Below, one piece after another: positions 57,881 through 64,000 of a DNA stretch of 64,000 nt. The translations under genes were made by a program, and so were the position numbers. Under the pieces are notes generated by a model, which saw only the letters and a program-made list of their open reading frames with translations, was not told the origin of the DNA and made no database searches. The DNA comes from Diaphorobacter limosus (lineage in GTDB: Bacteria; Pseudomonadota; Gammaproteobacteria; Burkholderiales; Burkholderiaceae_C). The stretch spans positions 466,501 through 530,500 of the forward strand of contig NZ_CP136921.1 in NCBI RefSeq assembly GCF_033100095.1. The letters are read 5' to 3'. Every line of letters starts with the position of its first letter. The stretch's first letter is position 1.

Positions 57881-58390
57881 ATGAACCCGAGCGAAAAAGC
57901 AGTCCTGGCCGGCGGTTGTTTCTGGGGCATGCAGGACCTGGTGCGCAAGCTGCCTGGCGTGTTGCGCACCCGTGTGGGCTACAGCGGCGGCGATGTGCCC
58001 AACGCCACCTACCGCAACCACGGCACCCACGCCGAGGCGTTGGAGGTGGAGTTCGACCCCACGCAGACGAGCTTTCGCGACCTGCTGGAGTTCTTCTTCC
58101 AGATCCACGATCCGAGCACCCCGGGGCGCCAGGGCAATGACCGCGGCAGTTCCTACCGGTCGGCCATTTTCTACACCTCGGACGAGCAGCTGGCCACGGC
58201 GCAGCAGACCATTGCCGATGTGAATGCCTCGGGTTTGTGGCCGGGCAAGGTGGTCACCGAGCTCGCGCCCGCGGGGCCGTTCTGGGAGGCCGAGCCCGAG
58301 CATCAGGACTACCTGGTCAAGCACCCCAACGGCTACACCTGCCACTACCCCCGTGCGGGCTGGAAGCTGCCGCGACGCGAGATCGGCTGA
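57881..58390 (+). CDS. msrA: Peptide methionine-(S)-S-oxide reductase MsrA
   Basis: This 169-residue protein reduces the S form of methionine sulfoxide in proteins. The catalytic motif [10 protein letters not shown] has Cys near residue 13; TRVGYSGG and [11 protein letters not shown] are family segments. The start at 57881 follows AAGGAG (57870-57875). An upstream in-frame TTG inside that box is rejected. A strong hairpin with a T tract follows the gene, so downstream genes may be only partly co-transcribed. Confidence 0.95.
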   Translation: MNPSEKAVLAGGCFWGMQDLVRKLPGVLRTRVGYSGGDVPNATYRNHGTHAEALEVEFDPTQTSFRDLLEFFFQIHDPSTPGRQGNDRGSSYRSAIFYTSDEQLATAQQTIADVNASGLWPGKVVTELAPAGPFWEAEPEHQDYLVKHPNGYTCHYPRAGWKLPRREIG

Positions 58391-58413
58391 CGGCCAACGC
58401 TCAAGAACGGTGG

Positions 58414-58460
58414 GGGTCGGCGCGCCAGTGGGCGGGCCGACCCGGTGTGTCTGTTTTTTT
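58414..58460 (+). terminator. Possible terminator/attenuator after msrA
   Basis: The stem GGGTCGGC / GCCGACCC (58414-58421 with 58436-58443) is followed nine bases later by T8. The distance from stem to T run is longer than ideal, so partial termination is more likely than complete. Confidence 0.5.
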
Positions 58461-58475
58461 CCTGAGGAGATGGTG

Positions 58476-58964
58476 ATGCAATCCCGGTGCATTCAACAGG
58501 CGCCCGAGCTGCGGGTGCCGTGGTGGATCGACGGCGAAGGGCGCAGCATGGCACCGCTGAAGCTGTCCGATCTGGGCGACGGGTTCAAAGTGATCTTCTG
58601 CTTCCAGCACTGGTGTCCGGGCTGCCACAGCCATGGCTTTCCGACCCTGCAGAAGCTGATCAAGGCGTTGGGCGATCGCGGCTTCGCGTTTGCCGCGGTG
58701 CAGACCGTGTTCGAGGGCGCCGAGTCCAACACCTTCGAGCGCCTGCGCGAGACGCAGTTGCGCTACGGCTTGAACATTCCGTTCGGACACGACCCTGCGA
58801 TCGGACGCGCGTCGTCGCTCATGGCGGACTACGGGACGCGCGGCATGCCGTGGTTTTTGGTGATCGATCCGCTGGACGAGGTGCTCTACAGCGACTTCGA
58901 GCTCGACGAGCGGCAGCTGATCGGGGCGTTCGGCGCTTCGAACGATGGTCTCAAGGCGGCCTGA
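58476..58964 (+). CDS. Thioredoxin-fold (AhpC/TlpA-like) protein
   Basis: This 162-residue protein has a CxxC motif in FCFQHWCPGCHSHGFPTLQ (Cys near residues 46 and 49), then FAAVQTVFEGAESNTFERL and GTRGMPWFLVIDP with the cis-Pro. There is no signal peptide, so it is cytoplasmic. The ATG at 58476 is preferred over 58470 because of spacing from GAGGAG (58464-58469). It is a close paralogue of the N-terminal domain of the gene at 60538 and could supply electrons to the Msr enzymes. Confidence 0.85.
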   Translation: MQSRCIQQAPELRVPWWIDGEGRSMAPLKLSDLGDGFKVIFCFQHWCPGCHSHGFPTLQKLIKALGDRGFAFAAVQTVFEGAESNTFERLRETQLRYGLNIPFGHDPAIGRASSLMADYGTRGMPWFLVIDPLDEVLYSDFELDERQLIGAFGASNDGLKAA

Positions 58965-58968
58965 AGTC

Positions 58969-60501
58969 ATGCGTGCGTCCACACCAAAGGCCGTGTCGGA
59001 GCCGAAGACGCCGGGGACGGGCCCGGCGTTTCGGCTGCCGTTTGACAACAGCTTCTTCCGGGACATGCAGGGGTTCTATGTGCCTTGGAAGCCCGAGCCG
59101 TCCCCGGCCCCGGCCTGGGTGCAGTTCAACGACGCCCTGGCGCTGGAGCTGGGGCTGGAGCCGGCGACGCTGAAGTCTGCGACCGGTCTGGCGTGGCTGT
59201 CCGGCGTGGAAATGCCGGCTGAGGCGGCGCCGCTGGCGCAGGCCTACGCGGGACACCAGTTCGGCCAGTTCTCGCCACACTTGGGGGATGGCCGCGCCTT
59301 GCTGCTCGGGGAACTCATCGACACGGCAGGACAGCGTCGGGACCTGGCCCTCAAGGGGTCGGGCCGTACGCCGTTTTCGCGCCGTGGCGATGGCAAGGCG
59401 GCACTGGGCCCGGCGCTGCGCGAGTACCTCATGGGCGAGGCCATGCACGCGTTGGGCATTCCCACGACGCGTGCGCTGGCGGTGATCCGGACCGGTGAGC
59501 GGGTGAACCGCGAGGGCTCGCCCCCCGGGGCGATCTTGGTGCGCGTGGCGGCCAGCCACTTGCGGGTGGGCACTTTTGAGTTCTTCGCGGCGCGGGAGGA
59601 GGAGGTGATGCTTCGGCGGCTGCTCGACTATGCCGTGGCGCGGCATGACCCCGCCCTCGCCAAGCTTTCCGACAAGCCCATTCCGATGCTGGAGGCCGTC
59701 TGTGAGCGGCAGGCGCAGCTGATTGCACGCTGGATGGGCGTGGGCTTCATCCACGGGGTGATGAACACCGACAACATGAGCATTTCGGGCGAGACCATCG
59801 ACTATGGTCCGTGTGCGTTCATGGAGGGTTTCGATCCGGCCACGGTGTTCAGCTCGATCGACCGTCAGGGGCGATATGCCTACGGCCAGCAGCCGGCCAT
59901 GGCGCAATGGAACCTGGCCCGTCTGGCCGAAGCGTTGCTGCCGGTTCTGGACGCCCGCGATATCGACGTCGTGGAACGGGTGGAACAGGTGGTGGCCGGG
60001 TTTGCCGTGCGCTTTGACCGGCATTGGACCGGGCAGCTGCGCGCCAAGCTGGGCTTGGCCGCTGAAGAGCCGGACGACCGCGCCCTGGCGGACGACTTCC
60101 TGCAGCTGCTGCAGCGGGAAAAGGTGGACTTCACGCTGGCGTTCCGCCTCCTGTCCGACGCCATCACGGGGCCGGATGCCGCACTGCACGACCTGTTCGG
60201 ACGGGAGCGCCCGGCGCTCTCGGACTGGCTGGCGCGCTGGCGCCAGCGCATGGCCCGGGAGGGAAGGACCTTGCAGGACTGCGCCGCAACGGCGTGGTCG
60301 GTCAATCCCTTCGTGATCCCGCGCAATCACCAGGTGGAGGCGGCGCTGTCGAGTGCCGTGGACGAGGCCGACCTCGGTCCGTTCGAGCGCCTGCTGGCGG
60401 TGCTGGGGCGGCCGTACGAGACGGTGGAGTCCGCGCGGCCATTCACGCTGCCGGCCTCGCCCGAAGTGGCCGCAGCCCACCGCACCTTCTGCGGCACCTG
60501 A
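58969..60501 (+). CDS. selO: Protein adenylyltransferase SelO
   Basis: This 510-residue pseudokinase transfers AMP from ATP to protein substrates, including glutaredoxin-type redox proteins in E. coli. Landmarks: VPWKPEPSPAPAWVQFND, AGHQFGQFSPHLGDGRALLLGE, ALKGSGRTPFSRRGDGKAAL (Lys of the nucleotide site), HGVMNTDNMSISGETIDYGP (Asn and Asp metal ligands) and the C-terminal VNPFVIPRNHQVE. The usual C-terminal Cys, involved in redox control in E. coli, appears as the final ..HRTFCGT. It starts five bases after the previous stop, so it is co-transcribed. Confidence 0.95.
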   Translation: MRASTPKAVSEPKTPGTGPAFRLPFDNSFFRDMQGFYVPWKPEPSPAPAWVQFNDALALELGLEPATLKSATGLAWLSGVEMPAEAAPLAQAYAGHQFGQFSPHLGDGRALLLGELIDTAGQRRDLALKGSGRTPFSRRGDGKAALGPALREYLMGEAMHALGIPTTRALAVIRTGERVNREGSPPGAILVRVAASHLRVGTFEFFAAREEEVMLRRLLDYAVARHDPALAKLSDKPIPMLEAVCERQAQLIARWMGVGFIHGVMNTDNMSISGETIDYGPCAFMEGFDPATVFSSIDRQGRYAYGQQPAMAQWNLARLAEALLPVLDARDIDVVERVEQVVAGFAVRFDRHWTGQLRAKLGLAAEEPDDRALADDFLQLLQREKVDFTLAFRLLSDAITGPDAALHDLFGRERPALSDWLARWRQRMAREGRTLQDCAATAWSVNPFVIPRNHQVEAALSSAVDEADLGPFERLLAVLGRPYETVESARPFTLPASPEVAAAHRTFCGT

Positions 60502-60537
60502 TTGGGGTACCCAACGATTTCTGAAAGGAGACTTCGC

Positions 60538-61509
60538 ATGACCACAACGAAACAGGAACCCGGTGTCCTTGGCGAAGCGGCCGCTCCCCTGGGTGTGACC
60601 CGGTGGGTGGACGCGTCGGGCCAGGCGCTGGAACACTTCGACCTGGACCGCATGCCCGGCCGGTTCAAGCTCATCTTCTGTTTTCAGGACGCCTGCCCGG
60701 GGTGCCATGCGACCGGCTTTCCGGCGCTTGCCCGGGTGGTCGACGCGTTTCGGGGGAGCGACTTCGTCGGGTTCGCCGCAGTCCAGACCGTGTTCGAGGA
60801 CTTCGGTTCGAACACCTGGGAGCGCATGCTGGCCAATCACTCCCGCTACGCGCTGGGCATTCCCTTCGGGCACGACGCCGGTGACGAACAGGACGGCGCG
60901 GGTTCGGAGCTGATGCGCCGCTACCGCAACGGCGGCACACCCTGGTTCATCCTGATCGATCCCGATGGCAGAGTGGTCTACAACCATTTCCGAATCGACG
61001 CCGACAAGCTCGTCACCTTTCTCAAGCGGCTGGAAAACGAACCGGCGGCACCGGAGCCTGGGCCCGACATGTTGACTTGGAAAGGAGTGATTCAACTGGT
61101 GGAAACGGGCAACCCGACGCCACCGCGCCGAGTTGAGCGCAGCGAAGCCGAGTGGGCCCAACAGCTGACGCCCGAGCAGTTCCGAATCACGCGGCTCAAG
61201 GGCACCGAACGGGCGCACAGCTCCTCGATGTGTACGCTGTTTTCGCCCGGGATCTACCGGTGCGTGTGCTGCGGCACTGAACTATTCGATGCGTCGACCA
61301 AATATGACAGCCGCAGCGGCTGGCCCAGCTTCACGCAGGCCATTGCCCCGGGTCTGGTGGGCTATCACGGAGACAACAGCCACGGCATGGTGCGGGTGGA
61401 GACGACGTGCAACGTCTGCGACGCCCACCTGGGTCACGTGTTTCCCGACGGACCCAAGCCCAGCGGTCTGCGCTACTGCATCAACGCCCTGGCACTGGAG
61501 AAAGCATGA
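60538..61509 (+). CDS. Thioredoxin-fold domain fused to MsrB
   Basis: This is a 323-residue two-domain protein. Residues 1-170 are thioredoxin-like with CxxC in FCFQDACPGCHATGFPAL and cis-Pro in GGTPWFILIDP. Residues about 195-323 are methionine-(R)-S-oxide reductase: zinc cysteines in YRCVCCGTELF and TTCNVCDAHLGHVF, substrate WPSFTQAI and catalytic Cys in SGLRYCINALAL. The fusion should reduce the R form of methionine sulfoxide with its own attached reductant. The start follows GAAAGGAG at good spacing. It overlaps the next gene by ATGA. Confidence 0.92.
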   Translation: MTTTKQEPGVLGEAAAPLGVTRWVDASGQALEHFDLDRMPGRFKLIFCFQDACPGCHATGFPALARVVDAFRGSDFVGFAAVQTVFEDFGSNTWERMLANHSRYALGIPFGHDAGDEQDGAGSELMRRYRNGGTPWFILIDPDGRVVYNHFRIDADKLVTFLKRLENEPAAPEPGPDMLTWKGVIQLVETGNPTPPRRVERSEAEWAQQLTPEQFRITRLKGTERAHSSSMCTLFSPGIYRCVCCGTELFDASTKYDSRSGWPSFTQAIAPGLVGYHGDNSHGMVRVETTCNVCDAHLGHVFPDGPKPSGLRYCINALALEKA

Positions 61510-62726
61510 GCAGCGAAAAGGTAGGCTTCGCTGGCAGCAGCCAGGGTCTGCTGGTGGGTGTCTTGGAACGCCCGGACCATGCACCGTTACAAGCCCTGGC
61601 GGTGTTTGCCCACTGCTTTACCTGCGGAAAGAACTCTCTCGCCGCGACCCGCATCAGCCGGGCGCTGGCTCAGCAGGGCATCGCCACGCTGCGCTTTGAT
61701 TTCACCGGTCTGGGCGAGAGCGAAGGCGACTTCGGGCGCGGTGGCTTTTCGTCCAGCGTGGCGGACATTGTGGCGGCGGTGCACTGGATGCAGAGCACGA
61801 TCGGCATGCCTGCACTGTTGGTCGGACACAGCCTGGGGGGGACGGCGGCCATCGCGGCGGCTGCCCGCCTCGACGGCATACGGGCGGTTTGCACGCTGGG
61901 CGCACCCGCGACGGCCGACCATGTGCTTCGTCACTTCGGTCCGACCAAGTCCGAAGAGGATGGGCAGATCCAGGTCGACCTGGGCGGCCGGGCGTTCAGG
62001 ATCGCGCCGGCCTTCATTGAAGAGCTCCAGGCCCAAGCCCACGAGAACCCGGTCAAGGGGCTTCGCGCGGCCTTGCTGGTTATGCACGCGCCAAGTGACG
62101 CGGTGGTGGACATCGGCGAGGCACAGGACCTGTTCAAGGCGGCCAGACATCCTAAGAGTTTCATCAGCCTGGACGATGCGGACCATCTGCTCACGCGCCC
62201 GGCCGATGCGCAGTATGCGGCTGACCTGATTGGCGCCTGGGCCTCGCGGTTTCTGCCGATGCGAGCCGAGCGAAACGATGCGCCGTCGGACCTTCGTGCG
62301 GGCGAGGTGTGGGTGGGGGAGCACGATCACGCCTTCTGGCGATCGATGCGAGCAGGTCCGCACCACCTCGACGCCGATGAGCCCAAGGAAGTGGGTGGTG
62401 GCGAACGCGGGCCCGATCCTTATGAACTTCTGCTGATGTCGCTGGGCGCCTGCACGTCCATGACATTGCGCCAGTACGCCAAGCGAAAAGGCTATGCGCT
62501 CAAGGATGTCCAGGTCAGGTTGCGTCATGAGCGCGCGCACGCGACCGATTGCCAGGAGTGCGGGGATCGCTCGGGACAGGTTGACCACGTCACGCGGCAG
62601 CTCCTGCTGAGCGGACCGTTGAGTGAAAGCCAGCGACAGGACCTGTTGCGCATCGCCGATCGTTGCCCCGTGCATCGAACGCTGGAGAACCATCCGGTGA
62701 TCACCACCACACTGATTCGGGACTGA
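61506..62726 (+). CDS. Alpha/beta-hydrolase fused to OsmC domain
   Basis: This is a 406-residue fusion. The N-terminal alpha/beta-hydrolase (about 1-255) has AHCFTCGKNSLAATR near the oxyanion hole, the nucleophile elbow VGHSLGGTAAI and DDADHLLTRP with the His. The C-terminal OsmC domain (about 290-406) has LMSLGACTSMTLRQYAKRKG and IADRCPVHRTLENHP, the two redox-active cysteines of organic hydroperoxide reductases. The likely role is detoxification of hydroperoxides, or of acylated/lipid peroxides released by the hydrolase. It is coupled to the Msr fusion by a four-base overlap. Confidence 0.92.
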   Translation: MSSEKVGFAGSSQGLLVGVLERPDHAPLQALAVFAHCFTCGKNSLAATRISRALAQQGIATLRFDFTGLGESEGDFGRGGFSSSVADIVAAVHWMQSTIGMPALLVGHSLGGTAAIAAAARLDGIRAVCTLGAPATADHVLRHFGPTKSEEDGQIQVDLGGRAFRIAPAFIEELQAQAHENPVKGLRAALLVMHAPSDAVVDIGEAQDLFKAARHPKSFISLDDADHLLTRPADAQYAADLIGAWASRFLPMRAERNDAPSDLRAGEVWVGEHDHAFWRSMRAGPHHLDADEPKEVGGGERGPDPYELLLMSLGACTSMTLRQYAKRKGYALKDVQVRLRHERAHATDCQECGDRSGQVDHVTRQLLLSGPLSESQRQDLLRIADRCPVHRTLENHPVITTTLIRD

Positions 62727-62758
62727 TCCCAACCACACACAAACGAAGGAGACGGAGC

Positions 62759-63040
62759 ATGAGAGCCATCTGGAAAGGCACCACCATCGCTGAGAGCGAT
62801 GACATCGTGGAAGTTGAAGGCAACGCCTATTTCCCACACGACGCGTTGCGCCCGGAACATTTCAAACCAAGCGATACGCACACCACCTGTCCATGGAAGG
62901 GGCGGGCCAGCTACTACGACGTCGTGGTCGGCGAAGACGTGAACGCTGACGCGGCGTGGTACTACCCGTCGCCCAAGGCTGGTGCGGAGGCGGTGACCGG
63001 CAGGGTGGCGTTCTGGCGCGGTGTCGAGGTGCGGCCATGA
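62759..63040 (+). CDS. DUF427 domain protein
   Basis: This 93-residue protein has the DUF427 pattern: IAESDDIVEVEGNAYFPHDAL, THTTCPWKGRASYYDV and AWYYPSPKAGAEAVTGRVAFWRGVEV. The conserved Cys-Pro-Trp-Lys-Gly suggests a small-molecule or redox site, but no function is established. The ATG at 62759 follows AAGGAGACGGAG. It overlaps the next gene by ATGA, placing it firmly in the operon. Confidence 0.9.
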   Translation: MRAIWKGTTIAESDDIVEVEGNAYFPHDALRPEHFKPSDTHTTCPWKGRASYYDVVVGEDVNADAAWYYPSPKAGAEAVTGRVAFWRGVEVRP

Positions 63041-64000
63041 GCGGGGAACAGAGGTTCGACGCGATCGTGATCGGAGCCGGTCAGGCCGGTCCCTTTCTGG
63101 GCGCGACACTCGTTGCCCGGGGTATGAAGGTGGCGCTCATCGAGGAGCGTGACCTGGGTGGTACCTGTGTCAATCGGGGCTGCACCCCAACCAAGACCCT
63201 ACGCAAGTCGGCTCGTGTGGCTCACATGGCGCGCCGGGCCAGCGAATTCGGTGTGCAAACCGGGTCGGTCCAGGTCAACTTCAGGGCAGCGATGGAGCGC
63301 ATGCAACGCCGGGTGGAGGAGGCTCGCTCTGGCCTGCAGGCCTGGCTGGGCCAGTTGGAAGGACTCACCATCATCAAGGCGCGCGGTCGCCTGGCGGGCC
63401 GTGAAGGCGAACAGTTCGTGGTGCTGGCCGGCGAGCATCAGCTGGTGGCGCCCAAGGTGGTGCTGAACACCGGCACACGTCCCTTTGTTCCGCCGGTGCC
63501 TGGGCTGGACGAGCTGCCGTTCCTGGACAACGAACGGCTGTTGGCGCTGCGTGAATTACCGTCCAGGCTGGTGATCATCGGCGGTGGATACATCAGCCTG
63601 GAGATGGCTCAGATCTTTCGGCGGCTGGGAAGTGAGGTTGCCATTCTGGAAACAGGGCCCCGCCTCACGGCCCGCGAGGACGAGGACATTGCAGCCGCTG
63701 TGACCGGAATGCTGACAGCGGAAGGCATCGAAGTGAACACCGGCGTGCGCATTGAGCGGGTCGGCAAGGCGGACAACGACGCTGGCGTGCGGGTGCAGTT
63801 GGCTGGTGGCCGCAGCGTGGATGGCAGCCACCTGCTGGTGGCCACCGGGCGAATACCGAACACCGACTGTCTGGGCCTGGAAACGGTGGGCCTGGAGGTC
63901 AGTGCGCGAGGCTACCTGGTCACCAACGACCGGCTCGAAACCGCGGTTCCCGGCATCTGGGCGCTGGGTGACATCAATCAGCGCGGGGCCTTTACCCACA
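63037..64000 (+). CDS. RclA/mercuric-reductase-like flavoprotein disulfide reductase (cut by window end)
   Basis: 321 codons are visible. FAD-binding AIVIGAGQAGPFLGATL is at the N-terminus, followed by the redox-active disulfide in GGTCVNRGCTPTKTL (about residues 44-58), the NAD(P)-binding VIIGGGYISLEMAQIF (about 176-191) and the second FAD segment VPGIWALGDI. The C-terminal dimer domain lies outside the window. RclA, the hypochlorite-protective copper reductase of E. coli, and MerA share this fold. The lack of an N-terminal heavy-metal domain and the RclR-like regulator upstream favour an RclA-like or generic thiol-stress role over mercury resistance. Confidence 0.9.
   Translation, partial: MSGEQRFDAIVIGAGQAGPFLGATLVARGMKVALIEERDLGGTCVNRGCTPTKTLRKSARVAHMARRASEFGVQTGSVQVNFRAAMERMQRRVEEARSGLQAWLGQLEGLTIIKARGRLAGREGEQFVVLAGEHQLVAPKVVLNTGTRPFVPPVPGLDELPFLDNERLLALRELPSRLVIIGGGYISLEMAQIFRRLGSEVAILETGPRLTAREDEDIAAAVTGMLTAEGIEVNTGVRIERVGKADNDAGVRVQLAGGRSVDGSHLLVATGRIPNTDCLGLETVGLEVSARGYLVTNDRLETAVPGIWALGDINQRGAFTH

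Noticed and set aside
58951..61218. A 755-codon complement open frame
   Set aside because: It is the antisense shadow of selO and the thioredoxin-MsrB gene and has no family pattern.
63037..64000. Mercuric reductase MerA
   Set aside because: The CVNRGC disulfide fits the superfamily, but there is no heavy-metal domain at the N-terminus and no mer genes nearby; the C-terminal Cys pair that would decide lies outside the window.

Overview
The window is chromosomal DNA of a betaproteobacterium of the order Burkholderiales, most likely family Comamonadaceae (Acidovorax, Alicycliphilus, Delftia and relatives). The grounds are the high GC content, the core order gyrA-ompA-ubiG-gph-ssrA, the tmRNA tag ANDERFALAA, and IS1071, an element typical of that family. 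I cannot fix the genus from sequence alone.

Layout. (1) 1-3901 is core genome: the 5' part of gyrA (complement; codon 83 reads Ile), an OmpA-like porin, ubiG and gph (coupled), and tmRNA ssrA. (2) 3902-17474 is a wreck of nested insertion sequences next to ssrA. Two IS21-family copies each carry an IS256-family copy at the same site in istB. The first is further invaded by an IS110/IS1111-type element and another IS256 copy. Between them lie a P4-type tyrosine integrase and a higBA-like toxin-antitoxin operon. Inverting 11878-15042 on paper restores both the integrase and the second IS21. (3) 17601-39083 (complement) is a BREX phage-defence locus in the order brxE-brxA-brxB-brxC-pglX-DUF262-unknown-pglZ-brxL. 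It joins a brxE head (known from type 6) to a brxL tail (known from type 1). pglX is broken by two insertion sequences and a probable frameshift, and the brxE/brxA junction is a 611-bp tandem duplication. The locus is probably inactive as it stands. (4) 39358-44280 looks like a remnant of a small phage or satellite: a filamentous-phage-type replication protein, an AlpA-like regulator, direct repeats, and an AT-rich unknown gene split by a second copy of the IS found in pglX. (5) 44281-47222 is an uncharacterised three-gene module: a small ICE/plasmid-type protein, a C39-peptidase-like protein and a 429-residue unknown. It is followed by tRNA-Ser(GGA). (6) 47528-54499 is a thiamine-diphosphate enzyme plus a periplasmic binding protein with a divergent lysR. 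The lysR is cut off by IS1071, whose other end truncates a PEP mutase/isocitrate lyase family gene. (7) 54976-64000 is glnS followed by a redox-repair cluster: an RclR-like AraC regulator, msrA, a thioredoxin-fold protein, selO, a thioredoxin-fold/MsrB fusion, a hydrolase/OsmC fusion, a DUF427 protein and an RclA-like flavoprotein disulfide reductase cut by the window end.

How it fits together. ssrA is a well-known island integration site, and the P4-type integrase close to it suggests that everything from there to about tRNA-Ser is accessory DNA carrying defence and toxin-antitoxin genes, later degraded by transposition. Several single-base differences between near-identical repeats lie in homopolymers. 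Some 'frameshifts' may therefore be sequencing errors, and I flag these.
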